The position numbers and the translations under genes are program-made. DNA of 64,000 bases, taken from the NCBI RefSeq assembly GCF_014203225.1, contig NZ_JACHIO010000013.1, positions 1-64,000 of the forward strand, given 5' to 3'. This DNA is from Granulicella mallensis. Lineage in GTDB: Bacteria; Acidobacteriota; Terriglobia; Terriglobales; Acidobacteriaceae. Below are positions 53,521 to 61,717 of the stretch, one piece after another. The first letter of the stretch is position 1, and every line of letters starts with the position of its first letter. The notes beneath the pieces are model-generated. The model was not told where the DNA came from, made no database searches, and saw only the letters and a program-made list of their open reading frames with translations.

Positions 53521-54051
53521 ATGTCGTCTGGCTTAATCAAGCGATGTTGTTCTGTCTCAAGTCTGCGGACAGGTTGTTTCTCTCTCCTCGTTGGAGCTGT
53601 GCTGTGCTTTGTACCTGGGGCCGGTGCTCAGACCCCGGGAGATTCGGTGGATGTTCCTGGACACCCTTCGCTCGTGTTGAGGGCCAAAGGGGTCGGTGCG
53701 CAGGTCTATAGCTGCCTTGCAGGGACGTGGACGCTGCAGGGCCCGGATGCGAACCTCCTGAACCCGACGGGTGAGGTGATCGGGCGACACTTTACAGGTC
53801 CTACCTGGAAGCTCAACGATGGCAGTTGGGTCAAAGGCAAAGCAGTCGTCAAGCAAGATTCGCCGGAGGCGAAGTCTGTGCCGTGGCTGTTGCTTGAATC
53901 TGTCGGTGGTGAGGGTAGCCTGGCGGCGGTTCGATACATCCAGCGCACGGAGACGCACGGTGGAAATGCGCCCTCCGGAAGCTGCCGCGAGAGCGCAGAG
54001 GTGCGGGTTCCTTATTCCGCAATCTATTCATTCTATGTGGTGAATCCTTAA
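53521..54051 (+). CDS. DUF3455 secreted protein
   Basis: 176 residues. N-terminal signal segment (FSLLVGAVLCFVPGAGA) and a beta-rich domain: GVGAQVYSCLAGTWTLQGPDANL (two blocks), GPTWKLNDGSWVKGKAV, then CRESAEVRVPYSAIYSFY. DUF3455 proteins are secreted and of unknown function. ATG 53521 follows GGAGG at 6 bases. Earlier in-frame ATGs (53428, 53482) are less likely: 53428 lies inside the promoter and 53482 has no Shine-Dalgarno. Confidence 0.8.
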   Translation: MSSGLIKRCCSVSSLRTGCFSLLVGAVLCFVPGAGAQTPGDSVDVPGHPSLVLRAKGVGAQVYSCLAGTWTLQGPDANLLNPTGEVIGRHFTGPTWKLNDGSWVKGKAVVKQDSPEAKSVPWLLLESVGGEGSLAAVRYIQRTETHGGNAPSGSCRESAEVRVPYSAIYSFYVVNP

Positions 54052-54160
54052 ACAGGGAGTAAGTTGGGCTGCGCTTCGCACATAGCCGAACTCCCCTGCG
54101 GCTAGAGGCGGATGGTAAATTTAAGACATTGTAACCAACTCCACTTCGAAGCCTGAGTCC

Positions 54161-55474
54161 TTGTCGGCAGGCGAACGTTCACGGTATCAAGACGACGAGC
54201 GGATGCTGTTACTGCGGCAGATCGCCGCATCTCGGACGTTTGCCAAGTCCCCCCGGCTTACGAAGTTCCTCGAATTCATCTGCCTGTGGCTGTTTGAAGG
54301 CCGCGCCCGGGAGATCAACGAACAGCAGATCGGGATCCACGTCTTTGGACGGTCGGTTGCCTATAGTGCCTCGGATGACAGCATTGTCCGGAGCCAGGCT
54401 CGCCTGTTGCGCCAGCGCCTCGAAGAGTACTTCGAGCACGAGTGTCCTCACAGCGCGCTGATCGTCACGATTCCCAAGGGCGGCTATGTGCCTGTCTTCG
54501 AACCCCGGGAGGTGGTGCAGGGGGTAGTCGTCCAGCCGAAGCCAAATGCGGAAGCAGCTTCGGCTGAATCTTCGGCTGCCGCTCCGGCCGCCACTGCTCC
54601 TGCGCAGAAGCGCGGTCCGCGGCGCGTGATCCTTTTGGCAGGGCTCACGGCACTTGCTGTGGCGATTGGGGTGGTTGGCTTTTTCCTGCGTCCACGCAGC
54701 CCTCAGCCTGGAGCCGCCGCCGATGCCCTTTGGGCGGAGCTCTTCACCTCGGCCAGTCCAACATTAATCGTTCCTTCGGACGACGCACTCGTTCTCTTTC
54801 AGGACTTTACGAAGAGTCCCGTGCAGTTGGACGAGTATCTCAGCGGCACTTATTTGAGCAAGGCGAACCTGCCGAGCGTCAATGGAATCTCGCTCAGTGC
54901 CGAGTGGTTTGCGTCGCACCAGTTGACGAGCTCGGCGGACCTCAACCTGGCGCTGCGGTTGGCCAGACTGCCACAGGCGGTCAAGGCTGATGTTGAGACC
55001 CGTAACGCTCGCGTGCTCCGGATCGACGATTTGAAGAGCCGTAATGTCATCCTGATTGGCGGCGTCGCGGCAAATCCCTGGGTCGGGCTGTTCAAGGACC
55101 GCCTCAACTTCGACGTCAACTGGGACTGGAAGGCCTCGGAGGGCTATGTCGTCAATAAGCATCCCCAATCAGGTGAATCTGTGCTGTACCGGGACACCGT
55201 CACGGACGGGGCGAGACGCAGCTACGGGGTCCTGGCATTTCTGCCGGGGATCGAAGGGAACGGCGACGCTCTTCTGTTCCAGGGAACAGGGATGGCCGGT
55301 ACGGAGTCTGCCGCGGATTTCCCCTTCAGCCTGACGGAGTTTAGAGACTTCGCCCAGCGGATCGGGGCCACCCATGACAAGATGCCGTACTTTGAAGTGC
55401 TGCTCGAAACCTCGAGCGTCGGTGGCAACGCCCCCGAGGCTCGGGTTGTGGCGTATAGAATCATCCGTCCTTGA
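54161..55474 (+). CDS. Membrane-anchored winged-helix-like regulator
   Basis: 437 residues. Residues ~10-115 (FAKSPRLTKFLEFICLWL; QQIGIHVFGRSVAYSASDDSIV; RSQARLLRQRLEEYFE; VTIPKGGYVPVFEPR) match the winged-helix-type DNA-binding module found at the N-terminus of many acidobacterial one-component regulators. An Ala/Ser/Pro linker leads to a membrane span (RVILLAGLTALAVAIGVVGFF, about 155-175) and an extracytoplasmic domain of about 260 residues of unknown type. The layout recalls CadC/ToxR. TTG-like start uncertain; 110 bases from DUF3455. Confidence 0.65.
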   Translation: MSAGERSRYQDDERMLLLRQIAASRTFAKSPRLTKFLEFICLWLFEGRAREINEQQIGIHVFGRSVAYSASDDSIVRSQARLLRQRLEEYFEHECPHSALIVTIPKGGYVPVFEPREVVQGVVVQPKPNAEAASAESSAAAPAATAPAQKRGPRRVILLAGLTALAVAIGVVGFFLRPRSPQPGAAADALWAELFTSASPTLIVPSDDALVLFQDFTKSPVQLDEYLSGTYLSKANLPSVNGISLSAEWFASHQLTSSADLNLALRLARLPQAVKADVETRNARVLRIDDLKSRNVILIGGVAANPWVGLFKDRLNFDVNWDWKASEGYVVNKHPQSGESVLYRDTVTDGARRSYGVLAFLPGIEGNGDALLFQGTGMAGTESAADFPFSLTEFRDFAQRIGATHDKMPYFEVLLETSSVGGNAPEARVVAYRIIRP

Positions 55475-55818
55475 CCGGACGGATGCGTTTAGAGCGTCTG
55501 TTGCAAACCCGAGCAGCCTGCAGGTCTCTCCACTGCGGCGGCAAAAAACGCCGCCTCCGGTCGAGATGACAATTTTGTGGTGGATTTGGAAAACCCCTCA
55601 AAGGGAGCCCTTCTAAACCATAGCGACCCTAACCATAAAAGCCATTTTCCGCGCATAAAGCAGCCAGAACTGTGTTCATTGGCTCCCTCGACCAGGAGGC
55701 GTAACCCTTTTAGAATGTGCGGAAATATCGCGTTTCACGGTGAAAACGGGGCCGGTACGGTGAAAACGCTTGAGCTTTCACATCACGGGGTGCGAGTGTT
55801 TCGCAATCGGAGAAGCTA
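55475..55818. promoter_or_regulatory. Intergenic region with GTGAAA operator array
   Basis: No gene. A small hairpin (arms ggcggc 55537-55542 and gccgcc 55550-55555 with an A-rich loop) may terminate the upstream regulator gene. Immediately before GH89, TTTCAC-G-GTGAAA (55733-55745) is a palindrome, ACGGTGAAAACG is repeated at 55737-55748 and 55757-55768 (20-base offset, two helix turns), and a further CTTTCAC lies at 55775-55781. This is a plausible multi-site operator for the GH89 operon. GGAGAAG at 55809-55815 is the ribosome binding site. Confidence 0.5.
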
Positions 55819-58083
55819 ATGTGGACGCGGCGTAAGTTTATTGAGCTTTCGTGTGCAGGGGCCGCGCTGGCTCATGGAGGGCTTGCCGCGGTTGGCGAGA
55901 CCCCGGCCCCCTCGTCTCCTCCTAACGTGGAGCCTCCAAGAGGAGCGGCCAGACCGTCGGCTGAGACGGCGATCGAAGCCTGCCGGGGTGTCCTGCAGCG
56001 CCAGCTTGGTTCCCGAGCGGCGGAGTTCGACCTGCATCTGCTCCCCGCCGTGGACGGCCACGAGGTCTATGAGCTCTCCGCCAGCGGCGGCAGGGTGACC
56101 GTTGCGGGCAGCAGCGGCGTCAGCCTGTGTCGCGGGATCTATACCTATCTGCGGGAGCATTGCCAGGCAATGATCTCCTGGAGCGGTCACCACCTTGATC
56201 TGCCCGCCCGGCTCCCGGATGTGGAGCACCATCGTGTCGTCTGCCCGTACAAGTTCGTCCAGTATCTGAACCCGTGCACCTACGGGTACACGATGGCCTT
56301 CTGGGACTGGCCGCGCTGGGAACGCGAGCTCGACTGGATGGCGCTGCACGGCATTACGATGCCGCTGGCCCTGGAGGGCCAGGAGGTCATCTGGAACCGG
56401 GTATGGCTCTCGCTCGGCCTTACCGAGGCAGAGATCGACACCTTCTCCGTGGGCCCGGCGCAGCTGCCGTGGCATCGCATGGGCAATATCAATCATTTCG
56501 CCGGTCCTCTGCCGCAGCATTTCATGGAAGAGAAGCGGATTCTCCAGCGCCAGGTTCTGAACCGGATGCGGGAGCTCGGCATGAAGCCGGTAGCGCCTGC
56601 CTTCGCGGGCTTTGTGCCGCAGGGCTTCAAGCGCCTCCACCCGGAGGTTGAGACCTTCACCCTGCTCTGGCTGCGCAAGGAGTTCAAGACCATCCCGCGC
56701 AGTACGCGTACCTTCATCCTCCACCCGGGCCAGCAGGAGCTATACCGCCAGATCGGGAAGAAGTTTATCGAGGAGTACAAAGCGGAGTACGGCGAGGTCG
56801 AGTACTACCTGGCCGACACCTTCAATGAGCTCGAGGTCCCGGTGCGGGAGGATCATCGCTACGAAGACCTTGAGCGCTTTGGCCGAACCGTCTTCGAGAG
56901 TATCCAGGCCGGCGATCCCAAGGGAACCTGGGTGATGCAGGGTTGGCTCTTCGTGTACGACTCCGAATTCTGGAATAACGAGTCGGTCGAGGCCCTGCTG
57001 CGCGGCATTCCGAACGACCGCATGCTGATCATCGACTATGCCAACGATCTTGCGCCGTCGGTTCAGGGGAAGTATCTGCCCGGTCAGTGGAAGCTCCAGA
57101 AGGCGTTCTTCGGCAAGCCGTGGATCAACGGTATGGCCCACACCTTCGGCGGCAACAACAATATCAAGGGCAACCTGAAGCTGATGGCGACGGAGCCTTC
57201 GACCGTCCTTGCCAGTTCGGAGCGCGGCAATCTCGTCGGCTGGGGCATGTGCCCCGAAGGCATCGAAAACAATGAGGTGGTCTACGAGTTGATGACCGAC
57301 GCCGGATGGCAGTCGGAAGCTATCGACCTTGCGACGTGGATTTCGGCCTACTGCCGCTCGCGCTATGGCGACTGTCCTCCTGCAATGCAGCAGGCCTGGG
57401 AGTTGCTGCTCAAGAGTGCTTACAGCTCGCACATCTGGATCACCCAGCAGGCCTGGCAGGCAGAGCCGAGTGTGCATCCCATCGCCGCCTCGGTGGACGC
57501 CGGTCCTACCTTCCAGCGTGCGGTCGAGCTCTTTCTTTCCTGTGCTCCCCAACTGGCGAAGAGCGAGCTCTACCGCAACGACCTCATTGAGTTCGTCTCA
57601 CAGTCTGTTGGCGGCAGAGTAGACGAGGCTCTGGCCTTGGCCGTGCAGGCTGGCGATGCCAAGCAGGACGAAGCTGCTGTTGCGCATGCTGCCCGTGCGG
57701 TGGAGTGGATGCGCCGCATCGATGGGTTGATGAATCTCCGGCCCGATCGCCGCCTCGAGACCTGGATGCAGGCGACGCGCGCTTATGCGAAGACCGATGA
57801 TGAGGCGACCTTCTATGACGAGAACGCCCGGCTTCTGATCACGACCTGGGGTTGGCCGGAGCTCTCGGATTATGCCTCGCGCGTCTGGTCCGGCCTTATC
57901 CGCGATTACTACGCGGCCCGCTGGGAGGCCTGGTTCGCAAGCCGCCACACCGGGCGGTCCTTCTCGCTCGACCTTTGGCAGCAGACCTGGCTGTCTGCTC
58001 CCTATCGTCCCAGTAAGCCGCTGCCGGTCGCCGACCTTATCGCCGAATCGCATGCGCTGCTGTCTGAAGTGAAGAGTTTGTAG
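55819..58083 (+). CDS. GH89 alpha-N-acetylglucosaminidase
   Basis: 754 residues. Tat-like leader (WTRRKFIELSCAGAALA). NAGLU-type enzyme: the N-terminal domain is followed by the TIM-barrel blocks YKFVQYLNPCTYGYTMAFWDW, GMKPVAPAFAGFVP, catalytic Glu337 (DTFNELEVP) and Glu480 (CPEGIENN), with GGNNNIKGNL between. Releases terminal alpha-GlcNAc; human NAGLU acts on heparan sulfate and bacterial GH89 on mucin or glycoconjugates. Exported. Followed 32 bases later by a NagX/HGSNAT-like gene and then GH2. Confidence 0.93.
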   Translation: MWTRRKFIELSCAGAALAHGGLAAVGETPAPSSPPNVEPPRGAARPSAETAIEACRGVLQRQLGSRAAEFDLHLLPAVDGHEVYELSASGGRVTVAGSSGVSLCRGIYTYLREHCQAMISWSGHHLDLPARLPDVEHHRVVCPYKFVQYLNPCTYGYTMAFWDWPRWERELDWMALHGITMPLALEGQEVIWNRVWLSLGLTEAEIDTFSVGPAQLPWHRMGNINHFAGPLPQHFMEEKRILQRQVLNRMRELGMKPVAPAFAGFVPQGFKRLHPEVETFTLLWLRKEFKTIPRSTRTFILHPGQQELYRQIGKKFIEEYKAEYGEVEYYLADTFNELEVPVREDHRYEDLERFGRTVFESIQAGDPKGTWVMQGWLFVYDSEFWNNESVEALLRGIPNDRMLIIDYANDLAPSVQGKYLPGQWKLQKAFFGKPWINGMAHTFGGNNNIKGNLKLMATEPSTVLASSERGNLVGWGMCPEGIENNEVVYELMTDAGWQSEAIDLATWISAYCRSRYGDCPPAMQQAWELLLKSAYSSHIWITQQAWQAEPSVHPIAASVDAGPTFQRAVELFLSCAPQLAKSELYRNDLIEFVSQSVGGRVDEALALAVQAGDAKQDEAAVAHAARAVEWMRRIDGLMNLRPDRRLETWMQATRAYAKTDDEATFYDENARLLITTWGWPELSDYASRVWSGLIRDYYAARWEAWFASRHTGRSFSLDLWQQTWLSAPYRPSKPLPVADLIAESHALLSEVKSL

Positions 58084-58115
58084 GGAATGAATTTTCTGAA
58101 AGGAGGGAATGACGT

Positions 58116-59267
58116 ATGTCTAGCGCGACCGGAACACCGTTCCTGAATACCAGGCCGAACACGCGGTTGTTGTCGATCGATGTCCTGCGCGGCCTCACGG
58201 TCGCGTTCATGATTCTCGTGAACAACAACGGCAACAATGACCTTGCCTATCGCGCGCTGAATCACTCGCTATGGAACGGCTTCACTCCGACCGACCTTGT
58301 CTTTCCCACCTTCCTCTTCATCATGGGCATCTCGATGGTGCTCTCCTTCAGCGCACACCGTGCCAAGGCCACGAGCAATATCGTTATGCTCACGAGCATC
58401 GGACGTCGGTTCGCGTTGCTCATCTTCTTCGGGCTGGTTGTAAACGGGTTCCCCTACTTCCATCTCGATACTCTTCGCATCTACGGGGTTCTGCAGCGCA
58501 TTGCGGTTTGCTATCTGCTAGCCGCGTTGCTGCAACTTGTGACCGATCGCATCGCACCGCGTGTTGTTCTGTTCTTTGCAGCGGTGATTGGTTATTGGGT
58601 GTTGCTGCGCTTTGTCCCGGTACCGGGGCACGGAATACCCGGCAGAGATTTTCCGCTGCTCGATCACGACATTAACCTGGTGGCATGGCTCGATCGCCAT
58701 ATCTTTCCGCATCGACTCTTTGAGAAGACACGCGATCCCGAAGGTCTGCTCAGTGACATCCCGGCCTTTGCTTCTACGATCCTCGGCCTTCTGGCTGGAG
58801 CCTGGATCAAGCAGGCGCGTCCCGCGGGACAGAAGCTTATGGGTCTGTTCGGAGCGGGTATCGCTCTTGCAGTTGCGGGCCTGCTCTGGTCGGAGAGTTT
58901 CCCGATCAACAAGAAGCTCTGGACCAGCTCTTACGTGCTCTATGCCGGGGGCCTTAGCATTCTGCTTCTCGCCGTCGCTTACTACCTCATCGAAGTTCGC
59001 CAGTTGCGCGGCCGGTGGACCTATCCGCTGCTGGTATTCGGCACGAATGCCATTACGGCGTATGTCATCTCCGAGTTGCTGTCGTCGGCGGTCGCTGTCT
59101 TCAAGGTCAACCAGACGCAAAGCTTCCAGGTGTATGTGTACTCGCACTACTTCATTCACCTGGGTACGCCAGCGATCGGATCTCTCATCTACTCGCTTCT
59201 CTTTGTCGCCGTGTGCTACGTCCCCGCATGGCTGCTCTACCGCAAACGCATCTTTATCAAGCTCTAG
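58116..59267 (+). CDS. NagX/HGSNAT-like transmembrane acetyltransferase
   Basis: 383 residues, about ten membrane spans. N-terminal RLLSIDVLRGLTVAFMILVNNNG, then NGFTPTDLVFPTFLFIMGIS, is the DUF5009/heparan-alpha-glucosaminide N-acetyltransferase signature; later blocks LRIYGVLQRIAVCYL and FGTNAITAYVISEL agree. It would move acetyl groups across the membrane onto terminal alpha-glucosamine, giving the substrate of the GH89 next door. AGGAGG ribosome binding site about 10 bases upstream. Operon GH89-acetyltransferase-GH2. Confidence 0.85.
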   Translation: MSSATGTPFLNTRPNTRLLSIDVLRGLTVAFMILVNNNGNNDLAYRALNHSLWNGFTPTDLVFPTFLFIMGISMVLSFSAHRAKATSNIVMLTSIGRRFALLIFFGLVVNGFPYFHLDTLRIYGVLQRIAVCYLLAALLQLVTDRIAPRVVLFFAAVIGYWVLLRFVPVPGHGIPGRDFPLLDHDINLVAWLDRHIFPHRLFEKTRDPEGLLSDIPAFASTILGLLAGAWIKQARPAGQKLMGLFGAGIALAVAGLLWSESFPINKKLWTSSYVLYAGGLSILLLAVAYYLIEVRQLRGRWTYPLLVFGTNAITAYVISELLSSAVAVFKVNQTQSFQVYVYSHYFIHLGTPAIGSLIYSLLFVAVCYVPAWLLYRKRIFIKL

Positions 59268-59293
59268 TAAATCGCAGGGAAGACGTAAGAGAC

Positions 59294-61642
59294 ATGACAC
59301 TGAGTCGAAGAAGCTTTCTCAAAACGAGTGGTGGCTGCATCCTGGGCGGCGCAGTCGCGCGTCAGGGGTTCGCGCTCGTTGCGAAGCCGGAGCACCCAGC
59401 GCATCCGACGCGCCGGATCTATCCCCTCGTGGAGGGATGGCTTTGGAGCCGCAGTGTTCCGGCTAACGGTCATCTGCGCGGTTTCGACGACTCGGGCTTT
59501 GAGCACGTCGCTCTTCCGCACAGCAACGTCTTCGTTCCGTGGCACGGCACCGATCAGAACAGCTATCAGTTTGTCTCGCTCTATCGCCGGCACTTCACTC
59601 TTCCAGCAGGGGAGCCGGACAGGCGGGTCTTTGCTGACTTCGAAGGCGTTATGGTGGCGTCGAAGGTGTATCTGAATGGCACTCTGCTGGGCGAGTACTT
59701 CGGAGGCTTCACGCCCTTTTCTTTCGAGCTTACGCAACACCTCGATCAGGAGGGCGAGAACGTCCTCAGTGTCGAGGTGGACTCGCGTGAGTTGCCGGAG
59801 GTTCCGCCCTTTGGCTATGAGGTGGACTATCTCACCTTCGGCGGCATCTATCGCGGGGTCTCCCTGCGGACGACGGGGGGAACCTCGATTGAGAATCTTC
59901 GCGTTACCTCCTTTGAGGTGATCACCCCGAAGCCGCGAGTAGAGATAGAGGTCTTTTTAGATTCTGCTAAGACCGCGCTGAAGGTAAAGCCGGACACTCT
60001 CGAAGTCGAGATCTTCAACGACGCCGGTACGATCACGAAGCGCAGGCAGCGTCTCTCTCCCTCCGAACTCTCCGCAGGCCATGCAACGCTTTCGATAAGT
60101 GGGGTTGAGGGGCTAAAACTCTGGCAACTGCATGATCCGAAGCTCTACTCGGTGCGCGTGCGCCTGCTTGCCATTGGGCAGATCGTGGATGAGCAGGAGA
60201 CGCGGTTCGGCTTGCGCGAGGCTCGCTTTACTCCTGCCGGCTTCTCTCTCAACGGAGAGATCGTCAAGCTGCGCGGGCTCAATCGCCATCAGACCTTTCC
60301 CTTCGCAGGCGCAGCGATGCCGAAGCGAGTGCAGCGCCGTGATGCGGCCATTCTCAAAGAACAGCTCAAGTGCAACATCGTGCGCTGCTCGCACTATCCT
60401 CCCTCGCATTATTTTCTCGATGCCTGCGATGAGCTGGGCCTGCTCGTCCTCGACGAGACTCCCGGCTGGCAGCATGTAGGCGATAGCGAACTCTGGCGTG
60501 AACGCTATCTCGATAACACGCGCCGCATGATTCGCCGCGACTGGAACCATCCGTCGATTGTTCTCTGGAGCATTCGCATCAATGAGTCGCGCGACTTTCA
60601 CGATCTGTACGTGAAGGTGAACGCGCTGGCGCGTGAGTTGGACCCTTCTCGCCAGACCACCGGTGTGCGCTACTTCCAGGAGTCGGAGCTGTTGGAAGAC
60701 GTCTTCTCGATGAACGACTTTCAGTTCCCGCTTAAGGCACCCAATCATCCTCTGTATCTCAACACCGAGTTTGTCGGCGCGGAGTTTCCTGTTCGTCCAT
60801 GGGATAGCAATGCAGTCAACCAGGAGCATATCCTCCGTTACGCGCGCATCTTCAACCAACTGAACAGCCAGGCCGGATACTCCGGTGGTCTGGGCTGGTG
60901 TGGATTCGACTACCAGACTCATGCGGACTTCGGCTCCGGCGATCACATCTGTTACCACGGCGTGATGGACATCTTCCGCGAGCCTAAACCGGCAGCCGGA
61001 TTTTTCCGGTCGCAGTGCCCTCCAACGGAGGAGCCCGTTCTCGAGCCTGGTTTCCACTTCGCGATGAGCGACGAGCCGTCAGGCTTTAAGAAGGGAATCA
61101 TCTCCTCGAACTGCGATGAGATCCGCGCCTTCATCGGCCGCGACAAAGTCTGGCACCACATCATCGACCTGCGGCCGGAGCATGAGGAGTTTCCGCACCT
61201 CGCCTATCCGCCGTTCTATCTCACGCTTCCGGATGGCAACGACGACTGGGGCGACCTGCGCCTCGACGGCTATGTCAAAGGCGCACAGGTCATCTCCAGA
61301 AGCTTCTCGGGAAAGGGAATCGACCAGGCCTTCGAGATTCTTGCCGACGATTCGGAACTGATCGCGGACGGTGCGGATGCGACGCGTGTGGTGTTGCGCG
61401 TCACGGATGAGTATGGCGCGCCTCGTCCGCTCTGTTTCGATCCCATTACTCTCTCGCTCGATGGGCCGGCAGTGCTTCTCGGTGAGCCGATTGCCGTGCT
61501 CAGCGGAGGCAGAAGCGCGGTGTGGATCCGGTCAACCGGAGAGCCTGGCATCGCGACGTTCAAGGCAACCCACCCTCACTTCGGAGTGAAGATATTGACG
61601 TTCAGGATCATCGCTGAAGCAGACAACCACCGTGTTCTTTAG
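59294..61642 (+). CDS. Tat-exported GH2 glycoside hydrolase (paralog 2)
   Basis: 782 residues. Tat signal TLSRRSFLKTSGGCILGGA. Same domain order as paralog 1. Acid/base Glu431 (SIRINES) and nucleophile Glu492 (NTEFVG). FGGIYRGVSLR, CSHYPPSHYFLDACDELGLL and FGSGDHICYHGVMDIFREPK match paralog 1 nearly residue for residue over long stretches. Starts 26 bases after the acetyltransferase gene. The frame is open upstream to 59015 but that part overlaps the acetyltransferase gene. Confidence 0.9.
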   Translation: MTLSRRSFLKTSGGCILGGAVARQGFALVAKPEHPAHPTRRIYPLVEGWLWSRSVPANGHLRGFDDSGFEHVALPHSNVFVPWHGTDQNSYQFVSLYRRHFTLPAGEPDRRVFADFEGVMVASKVYLNGTLLGEYFGGFTPFSFELTQHLDQEGENVLSVEVDSRELPEVPPFGYEVDYLTFGGIYRGVSLRTTGGTSIENLRVTSFEVITPKPRVEIEVFLDSAKTALKVKPDTLEVEIFNDAGTITKRRQRLSPSELSAGHATLSISGVEGLKLWQLHDPKLYSVRVRLLAIGQIVDEQETRFGLREARFTPAGFSLNGEIVKLRGLNRHQTFPFAGAAMPKRVQRRDAAILKEQLKCNIVRCSHYPPSHYFLDACDELGLLVLDETPGWQHVGDSELWRERYLDNTRRMIRRDWNHPSIVLWSIRINESRDFHDLYVKVNALARELDPSRQTTGVRYFQESELLEDVFSMNDFQFPLKAPNHPLYLNTEFVGAEFPVRPWDSNAVNQEHILRYARIFNQLNSQAGYSGGLGWCGFDYQTHADFGSGDHICYHGVMDIFREPKPAAGFFRSQCPPTEEPVLEPGFHFAMSDEPSGFKKGIISSNCDEIRAFIGRDKVWHHIIDLRPEHEEFPHLAYPPFYLTLPDGNDDWGDLRLDGYVKGAQVISRSFSGKGIDQAFEILADDSELIADGADATRVVLRVTDEYGAPRPLCFDPITLSLDGPAVLLGEPIAVLSGGRSAVWIRSTGEPGIATFKATHPHFGVKILTFRIIAEADNHRVL

Positions 61643-61717
61643 CTGAGTTTCTCCAACTTCTTTAACTCATTTTCTCGAAATAGATCGGCTCGTATCTGCG
61701 GGCGAAAGGAGCACTCT

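Noticed and set aside
59015-59293. N-terminal extension of the second GH2
   Set aside because: Overlaps the acetyltransferase gene; a Tat signal begins at 59294.
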